NCBI GenBank assembly: GCA_946478765.1 | Contig: CAMLDH010000167.1 | Span: forward strand, 1 to 7,992 | Length of the DNA: 7,992 bases | DNA from: an uncultured Oxalobacteraceae bacterium | GTDB lineage: Bacteria; Pseudomonadota; Gammaproteobacteria; Burkholderiales; Burkholderiaceae | Direction: 5' to 3' | Translations under genes and position numbers: made by a program | Notes under the pieces: generated by a model | What the model was told of the DNA's origin: nothing | The model's database searches: none | What the model saw: the letters and a program-made list of their open reading frames with translations, nothing else | Shown here: positions 1 through 5,726 of the stretch, one piece after another | Layout of the letters: every line of letters begins with the position of its first letter | Position numbering within the stretch: the stretch's first letter is position 1

Positions 1-54
1 TCCGTGCTACCGGATTGTGAAATAAGTAAAGAGCGTCAAACAGCCGCTCCCTAA

Positions 55-84
55 GGAACGTGCGCGGAATAACTTCCCGATTTG
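55..84 (+). repeat. left terminal inverted repeat of the palindromic element
   Basis: This 30-base arm begins GGAACGTGC, carries AACTTCCCGATTTG at its inner end, and matches the inverted right arm at 183-212 at 28 of 30 bases. A TAA (52-54) lies immediately outside it and recurs outside the right arm. Confidence 0.7.
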
Positions 85-182
85 GACGCGGCGGATGGGA
101 TGCAGTGCAAGGCGCCCCGAGTGCCGTGTAGCGAGCTACACAAACGAGGGGCAACGCGGCAATGCGCCCGTCTGCCGCGAGA

Positions 183-212
183 CAAATCGGGAAGTTATTT
201 CGTGCACGTTCC
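183..212 (-). repeat. right terminal inverted repeat of the palindromic element
   Basis: This is the inverted counterpart of 55-84, reading CAAATCGGGAAGTT at its inner end and ending GCACGTTCC. It differs from the left arm at two positions, both G/A differences in the GCGCGGAAT segment. It is followed by TAA at 213-215. Confidence 0.7.
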
Positions 213-308
213 TAAGTATTCACGCAAAAGGAATTGTGATTTTGTGGGGGCGGACCTCCCTTGCAGGGCGCATACCTCGGCGGCCCCATCTTCTTGCAAG
301 AGGATATC

Positions 309-365
309 GTTCCGCAGGCGAATGAAGGGGGCATTACCTTACAAGGCAATGCCGTTACGCAGGCG
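309..365 (+). repeat. pair of 12-base direct repeats 45 bp apart
   Basis: GTTCCGCAGGCG (309-320) and GTTACGCAGGCG (354-365) differ at one base and bracket the hairpin at 331-352. The 45-bp spacing is about four helical turns, but two copies are too few to argue for an operator. Confidence 0.35.
331..352. repeat. compact 22-base hairpin
   Basis: GCATTACCTT and AAGGCAATGC are inverted repeats matching at 9 of 10 positions, with only AC between them. There is no following T run on either side, so a canonical intrinsic terminator is not supported. Near-copies of a 12-mer (GTTCCGCAGGCG at 309-320, GTTACGCAGGCG at 354-365) flank it. Confidence 0.5.
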
Positions 366-380
366 TGGAGCAGTGCTCCA
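366..380. repeat. 15-base near-perfect palindrome
   Basis: TGGAGCA and TGCTCCA form perfect 7-bp arms around a single G. The palindrome lies 13 bases after the hairpin at 331-352 and directly abuts the second GTTACGCAGGCG copy. It could be a protein-binding dyad or part of a decayed repeat. Nothing in the sequence decides which. Confidence 0.45.
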
Positions 381-559
381 TGAATTCCCTGCGTCACCAT
401 GCCATTCGAAGCCCCTGCTGCTGCTGCCCCTTGCCAGACGAAAAAATCCATCGATTTCTTTCTCGCTAATTCAACCTGACTGACTACGCGCAATCACGCG
501 ACATCGCTGAAATACAACATGCCTGTAAAATCCCTGTTTTTATTGTTTAACTGGAAACA

Positions 560-620
560 TTGATCATACTCAATTGGTTTATAATTTCCGATTGACAAGA
601 AGTAGTTCAAGCCATAAATC
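560..620 (+). promoter_or_regulatory. probable ape operon promoter region
   Basis: An AT-rich stretch contains a perfect -10 hexamer TATAAT at 580-585. Its best upstream hexamer, TTGATC at 560-565, leaves only a 14-base spacer, so the -35 is poor. Just downstream a perfect TTGACA (592-597) is followed by CATAAA (613-618) at a 15-base spacer, a second possible sigma70-type promoter. Both point toward apeC at 669, the first gene of an otherwise gap-free operon, so at least one promoter is expected here. Which one is used cannot be decided by eye. Confidence 0.4.
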
Positions 621-668
621 ATCTACGCGCCGGTTTCGGTTTGGCGTGGCAGCAGAGACATAAAAACA

Positions 669-1409
669 ATGGGTTTCAAGGGAGTCAGTTTTTCTATCGC
701 GTCTGATGCTGCGTGGGCTCCAGGTGTGGAGACGCGTGAGGCATGGAACGCATGGGCGCAAGATGATTGCGCTATCACGGCTGGTGCGGAGCCGCCGGTT
801 CGCGCGATGCCGGCGATGTTGCGTCGGCGCGTAGGCTTCCTTGGCAAAATGGCGCTTGAAGTCGCCTATCAATGTCTGGATGGCCGTTCCAATATTCCTA
901 CCGTATTTTGTTCGCGGCACGGTGAAGTGTCGCGCTCCGTCGATCTGTTGTCCGATCTTGCACGAGGAGAGCCGCTTTCCCCGACGTCGTTCGGGCTGTC
1001 AGTCCATAACGCAGCAGGCGGCATGTTTTCCATTGCGCGTGGCGATCAGGCAAGCAATATTGCACTGAGCGCGGGGCATGGCACGATTGAACACGCGGTC
1101 ATCGAAGCCTGCGGCTTGCTGGCAGATGGTGAGCCCTCCGTCTTGCTGGTAGCTTACGATTGCCCGTTGCCGGCGATTTATGCGGGTTTCCAGGACAGTG
1201 ATGAACAACCCTATGCCTGGGCCTGGTTAATGCAGGCGCCGGACCGGGACGTGGTGTCTCTCAGCTGGTCGGCGGCTGCCGAAGAGCGCGCTTCAGTTGA
1301 CTATCGGTTACCGTCCGGCCTGGAGATTTTGCGCTTTCACTTGCGCCAGGACCGGAAAATGGAACGCGTCAACGGCAAGCAGACATGGCACTGGGCGCGC
1401 GATGCTTGA
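669..1409 (+). CDS. apeC: truncated beta-ketoacyl synthase-like protein (ApeC type, putative chain length factor)
   Basis: The 246-aa protein corresponds to the N-terminal half of a thiolase-fold ketosynthase, as in the short Ketoacyl-synt_2 proteins that open APE clusters. Recognisable parts are the conserved segment around residues 80-122 (TVFCSRHGE, then SFGLSVHNAAGG) and the nucleophile-elbow region at 131-144 (ALSAGHGTIEHA). The Cys of the KAS signature TACxSG is absent. Aligning the following I-x-H-A places Leu133 (or Ser134) at that position. The C-terminal His motifs of full ketosynthases (about 400 aa) are also missing. It should therefore not be an independent condensing enzyme. From the family, it pairs with a full-length ketosynthase (ApeO) as a chain length factor; that partner would lie downstream. 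The start is ATG 669, with only a weak GAGA upstream. It overlaps the next gene by 8 bases. Confidence 0.85.
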   Translation: MGFKGVSFSIASDAAWAPGVETREAWNAWAQDDCAITAGAEPPVRAMPAMLRRRVGFLGKMALEVAYQCLDGRSNIPTVFCSRHGEVSRSVDLLSDLARGEPLSPTSFGLSVHNAAGGMFSIARGDQASNIALSAGHGTIEHAVIEACGLLADGEPSVLLVAYDCPLPAIYAGFQDSDEQPYAWAWLMQAPDRDVVSLSWSAAAEERASVDYRLPSGLEILRFHLRQDRKMERVNGKQTWHWARDA

Positions 1410-2181
1410 CGGAGTGGGGCGTTATTGGCGCGTGCTGGGTACCGGCCTGAGCTTTTTCATATTCGGTGTCGGCGGTTTGCTGCTGCGCGTGCTGGTTTTC
1501 CCGCTACTCAATTTGTTTATTTGGGAATGCCGGCTGCGCACCATGATTGCACGGTGCGTGATTCGACTGACGTTTCGCGGCTTTGTCGGTTTGATGCGCG
1601 GCCTGGGCGTGCTGCGTTACGATTTCAAGGGACTGGAAAAACTCGAACGTCAGGGCTTGCTGATTCTGGCAAATCATCCGACTTTGATCGACACCGTGTT
1701 TCTGATGGCATTTGTAAAACGGGCCGATTGCATCGTCAAAAGCAAATTGTGGAACAACCCTTTTACGCATGGACCGGTGCGTGCCGCAGGCTATATCAAC
1801 AATGACCATGGAGCGGGCTTGATCGAAGACTGCATCGTGTCGTTGCGCGGCGGCAGCAATCTGATCATTTTCCCCGAGGGGACGCGAACGCCGGAAGACG
1901 GCGCGCTGATCTTCAAGCGCGGTGCCGCAAACGTTGCCGTGCGCGGCATGTGCAACGTAACCCCGGTTGTCATTCGTTGCACGCCCCGCACCTTGGGCAA
2001 AGGCGATAAGTGGTGGAAGGTGCCGGCGCGATGGGTGCATTTCAGTATCGAGGTGCAGGAAGACATCGATATTCACCCATTCATCGCGGCAGCCAATAGC
2101 GACGGGCTGGCGGCACGGCATTTGACCGATTATTTGCAGAATTACTTTATTAAGGAAAACGAACGCCATGCAGTCGCTTGA
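1402..2181 (+). CDS. apeD: PlsC-like 1-acylglycerol-phosphate-type acyltransferase (ApeD type)
   Basis: This 259-aa member of the LPLAT/PlsC superfamily transfers an acyl group, usually from acyl-ACP or acyl-CoA, to a hydroxyl. A hydrophobic N-terminal segment (about residues 11-40) should anchor it in the inner membrane. The catalytic H-x4-D is present as NHPTLID (His92, Asp97) and the acceptor-binding motif as FPEGTR (157-162). In APE clusters this position is held by an acyltransferase thought to help attach the polyene to its membrane anchor; the substrate is unproven. I chose ATG 1402 because it overlaps the apeC stop by 8 bases and gives a normal N-terminus. A longer reading from 1297 adds 35 Arg/Cys-rich residues that overlap apeC and look spurious. 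There is no clear Shine-Dalgarno, so coupling to apeC translation is likely. Confidence 0.88.
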   Translation: MLDGVGRYWRVLGTGLSFFIFGVGGLLLRVLVFPLLNLFIWECRLRTMIARCVIRLTFRGFVGLMRGLGVLRYDFKGLEKLERQGLLILANHPTLIDTVFLMAFVKRADCIVKSKLWNNPFTHGPVRAAGYINNDHGAGLIEDCIVSLRGGSNLIIFPEGTRTPEDGALIFKRGAANVAVRGMCNVTPVVIRCTPRTLGKGDKWWKVPARWVHFSIEVQEDIDIHPFIAAANSDGLAARHLTDYLQNYFIKENERHAVA

Positions 2182-2428
2182 GGCAGAAGTCAAACAACTT
2201 ATCATCGACGTTCTTCAACTGGAAGATATCGGCGCGGACGACATCGATAGCGCAGCACCGCTATTCGTGGAAGGCCTCGGGCTGGATTCCATCGACGCGC
2301 TTGAACTCGGTGTCGCGCTGCAGAAGCGTTATGGTATTTCCTTGTCGGCCGATTCGGAAGAAACGCGCCGGCACTTCGGTTCGGTCCGGTCGCTTGCGGC
2401 AATGATCGTCAGTCATAGAAAAAAGTAA
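2168..2428 (+). CDS. apeE: acyl carrier protein 1 (ApeE type)
   Basis: The 86-aa acidic helical protein has the phosphopantetheine attachment motif LGLDSIDALEL, with Ser41 as the modified residue. That is the length and layout of a free-standing type II ACP. It would carry starter and growing polyene intermediates between the ligase, ketosynthases, ketoreductase and dehydratases. Its start overlaps the end of apeD by 14 bases. An AAGGA at 2152-2156 lies 11 bases before the ATG, a rather long but usable spacing. It is followed closely by a second, clearly different ACP, the paired arrangement typical of APE clusters, where the two ACPs are thought to take different loads. Confidence 0.92.
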   Translation: MQSLEAEVKQLIIDVLQLEDIGADDIDSAAPLFVEGLGLDSIDALELGVALQKRYGISLSADSEETRRHFGSVRSLAAMIVSHRKK

Positions 2429-2433
2429 GGGAG
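2428..2433 (+). promoter_or_regulatory. ribosome binding site deciding the apeF start
   Basis: AGGGAG starts at the last base of the apeE stop codon. It lies 7 bases before ATG 2441 but only 1 base before ATG 2435, so it favours 2441 as the true start of the second ACP. Confidence 0.65.
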
Positions 2434-2440
2434 TATGGAA

Positions 2441-2704
2441 ATGGTTCTGGCCAGCACAATGAGCAAGGATGAAATCTACGTGTGGATCGTGGACGTGCTG
2501 CACGAAATGTTCGAGCTCGATAAATCCAAAATTACGCCGCAGGCCAACCTGTACACCGAGCTCGACATCGACAGCATCGATGCCGTCGATCTGGCGGTAA
2601 AGCTGAAACAATTGACCGGCAAGCGCTTGCAGCCGGACGTGTTCAAGACGGTTCGCACAGTGCAGGATGTCGTCAATGCACTGGCCGATCTGTTGGCGGA
2701 GTAA
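2441..2704 (+). CDS. apeF: acyl carrier protein 2 (ApeF type)
   Basis: The product is 87 aa from ATG 2441 (89 aa if ATG 2435 is used, 81 aa from ATG 2459). The carrier motif is LDIDSIDAVDL, with the phosphopantetheinyl Ser at residue 45 from the chosen start. The start is chosen from the AGGGAG at 2428-2433, correctly spaced only for 2441. Apart from the DSID core its sequence is quite unlike ApeE, which argues for distinct roles (for example starter loading versus extension) rather than a recent duplication. It lies 12 bases after the apeE stop and directly before the membrane protein gene. Confidence 0.9.
   Translation: MVLASTMSKDEIYVWIVDVLHEMFELDKSKITPQANLYTELDIDSIDAVDLAVKLKQLTGKRLQPDVFKTVRTVQDVVNALADLLAE
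2698..2701 (+). promoter_or_regulatory. possible ribosome binding site for apeG
   Basis: GGAG inside the end of apeF lies 8 bases before an in-frame ATA codon at 2710 and 29 bases before the first conventional in-frame start, GTG 2731. It is the only Shine-Dalgarno-like sequence near the apeG 5' end, so it bears on the start codon question. Confidence 0.4.
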
Positions 2705-2730
2705 GCAATATAAACCGTCTGATTCTGACC

Positions 2731-3264
2731 GTGCTGCCGGTCCTTGTCACACTGCTGTATCCCCTTGCTATCTGGTTCGGCCACGGGCGAGTGGAACCTC
2801 GGCTGCTGGCCGGTCTGCTTTTGCTGGCCGCAGTGACGCGCCTGCTCACACTGAAAATCAACAAGGCTGGCCGCTGGTGGATCAGTGGTGCACTGCTGCT
2901 CGCGGCACTTGCCGTATGGGGCAATGCATTGCTGCCCTTGCAGCTCTATCCGGTACTGGTCAATATGGTAATGCTTGGCGTCTTCGGCTACAGCCTGATT
3001 GCGCCGCCTTCGCTGGTGGAACGCCTTGCGCGCCTGCGCGAGCCGGACTTGCCGGCGGCAGCGGTTGCGTATACTCGTCGCGTGACGCAAGTCTGGTGCG
3101 TCTTTTTTGTGATCAACGGATCGATCGCGCTGGCGACCGCGCTGTTTGCATCGCCGGCGATCTGGTCGCTTTATAACGGTGTCATCGCGTATGGACTCAT
3201 GGGCGTGCTGTTCGGCGGCGAGTATCTGGTGCGCTTGTGCTTCAAGCGGCGGCACAATGTCTGA
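2731..3264 (+). CDS. apeG: polytopic inner-membrane protein (ApeG type, COG4648-like)
   Basis: This small, very hydrophobic protein (177 aa from GTG 2731) has five or six likely membrane-spanning helices, at roughly residues 2-17, 24-40, 50-66, 70-92, 117-140 and 146-167. Its C-terminus is basic (RLCFKRRHNV). It matches by position and character the uncharacterised membrane protein found between the second ACP and the ligase in APE clusters. Its biochemical role is unknown; a part in membrane assembly or export of the pigment is only a guess. The start is uncertain. GTG 2731 has no Shine-Dalgarno and cuts the first helix short. The frame stays open upstream, and an ATA at 2710 sits 8 bases after GGAG, adding seven residues including NRLILT. 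It overlaps the next gene by 8 bases. Confidence 0.8.
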   Translation: MLPVLVTLLYPLAIWFGHGRVEPRLLAGLLLLAAVTRLLTLKINKAGRWWISGALLLAALAVWGNALLPLQLYPVLVNMVMLGVFGYSLIAPPSLVERLARLREPDLPAAAVAYTRRVTQVWCVFFVINGSIALATALFASPAIWSLYNGVIAYGLMGVLFGGEYLVRLCFKRRHNV

Positions 3265-4990
3265 ATACGTCGATATGCTGGATCTGCTGAGCACAGTACG
3301 GCCACATGCCGATACGCTCGCATGGCGCGACGGCACGCCGCTATTGCGCGCCGGATTTGTCGCACGGGTCGAGGCATGGTACCGGTTACTGCAGCGTACG
3401 CCGGGCCGTGATTTCGCCCTCTATTTCAATGACAGTCTCGAATTCGCTGCTGCATTATTGGGCGCATGGCAGTCGGGCAAAACCATCTATTTGCCGTCCG
3501 ATGCATTGCCTGCAACGTGCGCCGGATTGCAGCAGGTTGTCGATGGCTATCTGGGCGAATTTGCGGCGGAGTGGATGCCTGTTTCACCGCAACCCGGAGA
3601 TGGGGATGGCGAGCGCTGCGATTTCCGTCGCCTGGCGCCCGATTTTATCGGGCTTGTGGTCTATACCTCCGGCAGTACGGGGCAAGCGCAAGCGGTGCCA
3701 AAGAAGCTGTCGCAATTAGCGGCCGAAGTGGCAACGCTGGAATCCCTGTTCGGCGCCGCACTTGGCGCAGCCGATATCGTGGCAACCGTATCGCACCAGC
3801 ATATTTACGGATTGCTGTTCAAGGTGTTGTGGCCGCTTGCGGCGGGCCGTGCGATACAGGCGCGCAGTTTTACATTTCCGGAAGAATTGGCGCAGGCAAC
3901 CGCCGCCCGCGATTGCGTATTGATTTCGAGCCCAGCGCATCTGAAGCGCCTGCCCGACAGCCCGGTGTGGGCGACCGCAACGCATCGTTTGCGCGCGGTG
4001 TTTTCTTCCGGCGGTCCCTTGCCGCTGGATGTCGTGCATACGACTGCAAGCATGTTGCGGCAGGTGCCGATCGAAGTGTATGGCAGTTCCGAAACCGGTG
4101 GCATCGCGTGGCGTCAGAGAACGCCCGATGCCGATGAAACCTGGACTGCAATGCCTGGCGTCAAGTGGCGCATCGCGCCCGACGATAGTGTGTTGGAGGT
4201 AGTTTCACCGCATCTGCCTGACGACAACTGGATGCGGATGGCGGATCGTGCGCAAGCGGCAGGCGCGGGACGTTTTCTGCTGCAGGGGCGAGTCGATCGC
4301 ATTGTCAAGATCGAAGAAAAGCGGATTTCACTCGATGCAATCGAAGCGCAGTTGATGAAATCACTGCTGGTGAGCGAAGTGCGCGTCATTGTCATCGAAG
4401 GAAAACGCCAGCAGGTTGCCGCGTTTGTCGTGCTGTCGGATGCTGGCCGCAGCGTGTTGGCCGCGTCCGGCAAGCTTATGCTCAATCGCATGTTGCGCGA
4501 AATCCTGGCGCAATCCATCGAGCGCATCGCGTTGCCACGCACATGGCGTTATCTCGATGCGTTGCCGGTGAACGCACAGGGTAAGACCACGCATGCGCAA
4601 TTGGCTGCGATGCTGGACGTGGCCGAGCCTTCAGCGCGACCGACCATGCCGCGCAGGCGCCTGCTGGAAAGCGATACGCAACGCGCGCTGTTCGAATTGT
4701 CAGCACCGGCCAATCTGCTGTATTTCGAAGGACATTTTCCGGGTACGCCGATCCTGCCCGGTGTCGTGCAGGTGGAGTGGGCGATCGCGATCGGACGGGA
4801 ATGCTTCGATTTGCCGCCTGCGTTCCGTGCCATTCATGCGTTGAAATTTCAGCAGGTCATTCGGCCGGAAATGGATTTTACGTTGGAGCTGCTGCATGAT
4901 CCGGTCAAAGCGAGCCTGACGTTCCGCTACAGCTCGAAGACGGCGCAGCATGCAAGCGGAAAAATCATGTTTGGAGCAGCCGATGTTTAA
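3257..4990 (+). CDS. apeHI: aryl-acid adenylating ligase fused to hotdog (FabA/FabZ-like) dehydratase (ApeH-ApeI fusion)
   Basis: The 577-aa chain carries two domains. Residues 1 to about 455 are an ANL-family adenylation domain: P-loop YTSGSTG at 136-142, A5 motif YGSSETGG at 275-282, the GRVDRIVKI hinge at 344-352, and the invariant C-terminal Lys443 in LPVNAQGKTT. It should activate the aromatic starter with ATP and load it on one of the adjacent ACPs. After a short linker, about 468-577 is a single hotdog fold with GHFPGTPILPGVVQVEW. His493 and Glu507 are 14 apart, as in the FabZ His/Glu catalytic pair, so dehydration of 3-hydroxyacyl-ACP is expected. In E. coli-type clusters these are two proteins, ApeH and ApeI. 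No frame change occurs between the domains. ATG 3257 overlaps apeG by 8 bases; upstream in-frame codons are Arg/Cys-rich read-through of apeG. Confidence 0.9.
   Translation: MSEYVDMLDLLSTVRPHADTLAWRDGTPLLRAGFVARVEAWYRLLQRTPGRDFALYFNDSLEFAAALLGAWQSGKTIYLPSDALPATCAGLQQVVDGYLGEFAAEWMPVSPQPGDGDGERCDFRRLAPDFIGLVVYTSGSTGQAQAVPKKLSQLAAEVATLESLFGAALGAADIVATVSHQHIYGLLFKVLWPLAAGRAIQARSFTFPEELAQATAARDCVLISSPAHLKRLPDSPVWATATHRLRAVFSSGGPLPLDVVHTTASMLRQVPIEVYGSSETGGIAWRQRTPDADETWTAMPGVKWRIAPDDSVLEVVSPHLPDDNWMRMADRAQAAGAGRFLLQGRVDRIVKIEEKRISLDAIEAQLMKSLLVSEVRVIVIEGKRQQVAAFVVLSDAGRSVLAASGKLMLNRMLREILAQSIERIALPRTWRYLDALPVNAQGKTTHAQLAAMLDVAEPSARPTMPRRRLLESDTQRALFELSAPANLLYFEGHFPGTPILPGVVQVEWAIAIGRECFDLPPAFRAIHALKFQQVIRPEMDFTLELLHDPVKASLTFRYSSKTAQHASGKIMFGAADV
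4973..4976 (+). promoter_or_regulatory. ribosome binding site for the glycosyltransferase gene
   Basis: GGAG within the end of the ligase-dehydratase gene lies 6 bases before ATG 4983. It supports that start over any further upstream in-frame codon. Confidence 0.6.
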
Positions 4991-5726
4991 GCCGTGCGTG
5001 CTGATTCCCGTCTATAACCACGAGCACGCCATCAGCGCCGTGGTGCGCGCGGTTCTGGCGCACGACTTGCCGTGCATCCTGGTCGATGACGGCAGTTACG
5101 CGTCCTGCGCGCTGGTGCTGGGTCAGTTGGCTGCAGCGTCGCCGAGGCAGATCACATTGCTGCGGCATGATGTCAATCGCGGCAAGGGTGGGGCGATGAT
5201 GACCGGCTTTTGTCATGCGGCGGATGCAGGCTACAGCCACGTACTGCAGATCGACGCCGATGGACAGCACAATGTGGCCGACATTCCGCACTTCCTCACG
5301 CAAGCTGCGGCGAAACCGGCGGCCGTCATCGCCGGATACCCGGTCTACGATGAATCGGTTCCGGCAATACGGCTGTATGGCCGCTACCTGACGCATGTCT
5401 GGGTGTGGATCAATACCCTGTCGTTGCAGATCAAGGATTCGATGTGCGGTTTCCGCGTTTATCCAGTGGCGTCCGTGCTGGCACTGACCCGGCGCCGCAA
5501 GCTGCGGGAACGGATGGATTTCGATACCGATGTGCTGGTGCGGCTGCACTGGGATGGGCTGGAGGTTGTCAATGTGCCGACCCGCGTCGGTTATCCGAGC
5601 GACGGCGTGTCGCATTTCCGGGTCTGGCTCGACAACGTGCGGATTTCGTGGATGCATGCGACGCTGTTGTTCGGCATGCTGCTGCGGCTGCCGAAGCTGA
5701 TGTTGCGCAAATGGCGCCGGCGATGA
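4983..5726 (+). CDS. apeJ: family 2 glycosyltransferase (N-terminal ApeJ-type half)
   Basis: The 247-aa GT-A fold enzyme has the opening strand CVLIPVYNHE (5-14), the nucleotide-binding VDDGS (34-38) and the metal-binding DADGQH (91-96). An aromatic, hydrophobic stretch follows around 130-150, then MCGFRVYP (154-161). It resembles dolichol-phosphate-mannose-synthase-like GT2 enzymes. It is soluble or membrane-associated and ends in a basic tail (LRKWRRR). It would transfer a sugar from a nucleotide donor to a lipid or polyene acceptor. In APE clusters the ApeJ position holds a glycosyltransferase/acyltransferase protein, and here the acyltransferase is the next gene. ATG 4983 is preceded by GGAG and overlaps the ligase stop by 8 bases. 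Donor and acceptor cannot be read from sequence. Confidence 0.88.
   Translation: MFKPCVLIPVYNHEHAISAVVRAVLAHDLPCILVDDGSYASCALVLGQLAAASPRQITLLRHDVNRGKGGAMMTGFCHAADAGYSHVLQIDADGQHNVADIPHFLTQAAAKPAAVIAGYPVYDESVPAIRLYGRYLTHVWVWINTLSLQIKDSMCGFRVYPVASVLALTRRRKLRERMDFDTDVLVRLHWDGLEVVNVPTRVGYPSDGVSHFRVWLDNVRISWMHATLLFGMLLRLPKLMLRKWRRR

Larger units (their letters stand above)
51..216. mobile_element. MITE-like long palindromic element
   Basis: Positions 51-84 and 183-216 are inverted copies matching at 31 of 34 bases. The whole 166-bp block is symmetrical about 133.5, where TGTAG (127-131) and CTACA (136-140) form the tip. The inner arms (about 87-121 against 146-179) also pair, less perfectly and with small offsets. 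The outermost mismatch is explained if the element proper runs from GGAACG at 55 to CGTTCC at 212. Both ends are then flanked by a direct TAA (52-54 and 213-215), as expected of a 3-bp target duplication. No transposase is encoded, so it would be non-autonomous. Transcribed, it would fold into one long hairpin. I infer a MITE from structure alone and cannot name the family. A large REP/BIME-type repeat is the alternative. Confidence 0.7.
217..668. other. intergenic region between palindromic element and ape operon
   Basis: I see no convincing gene in these 450 bases. Open frames here have atypical composition (rich in Cys, Pro, Arg), overlap each other on both strands, and one runs through the palindromic element. 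The first part holds short repeats and hairpins (309-380). The second part (about 490-620) becomes AT-rich and looks like the operon promoter region. Homologues of apeA and apeB, which precede apeC in the E. coli cluster, are not found here. Confidence 0.6.

Noticed and set aside
411..428. Short CTG run (gcccctgctgctgctgcccc)
   Set aside because: Four CTG units are within chance for this composition and no reading frame here gives it meaning.
440..465. AT-rich inverted repeat resembling a terminator (GAAAAAATC ... GATTTCTTTC)
   Set aside because: The stem is A/T-dominated and imperfect, with no GC-rich core and no clean T run, so it is not credible as an intrinsic terminator.
82..483. Plus-strand open frame of 133 codons in the intergenic region
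   Set aside because: It starts inside the palindromic element with a non-ATG codon, has Arg/Cys/Pro-rich composition, and is unlike any family I recognise.
212..493. Minus-strand open frame of 93 codons upstream of the operon
   Set aside because: The Cys/Pro/Gly-rich product overlaps the hairpin cluster and has no motif. A small unknown gene cannot be fully excluded, but nothing supports one.
2476..3336. Minus-strand open frame (286 codons) spanning apeF to the start of the ligase
   Set aside because: It crosses three plus-strand genes and gives a Gln/Arg/Ser-rich product without domains, so it is a shadow frame.
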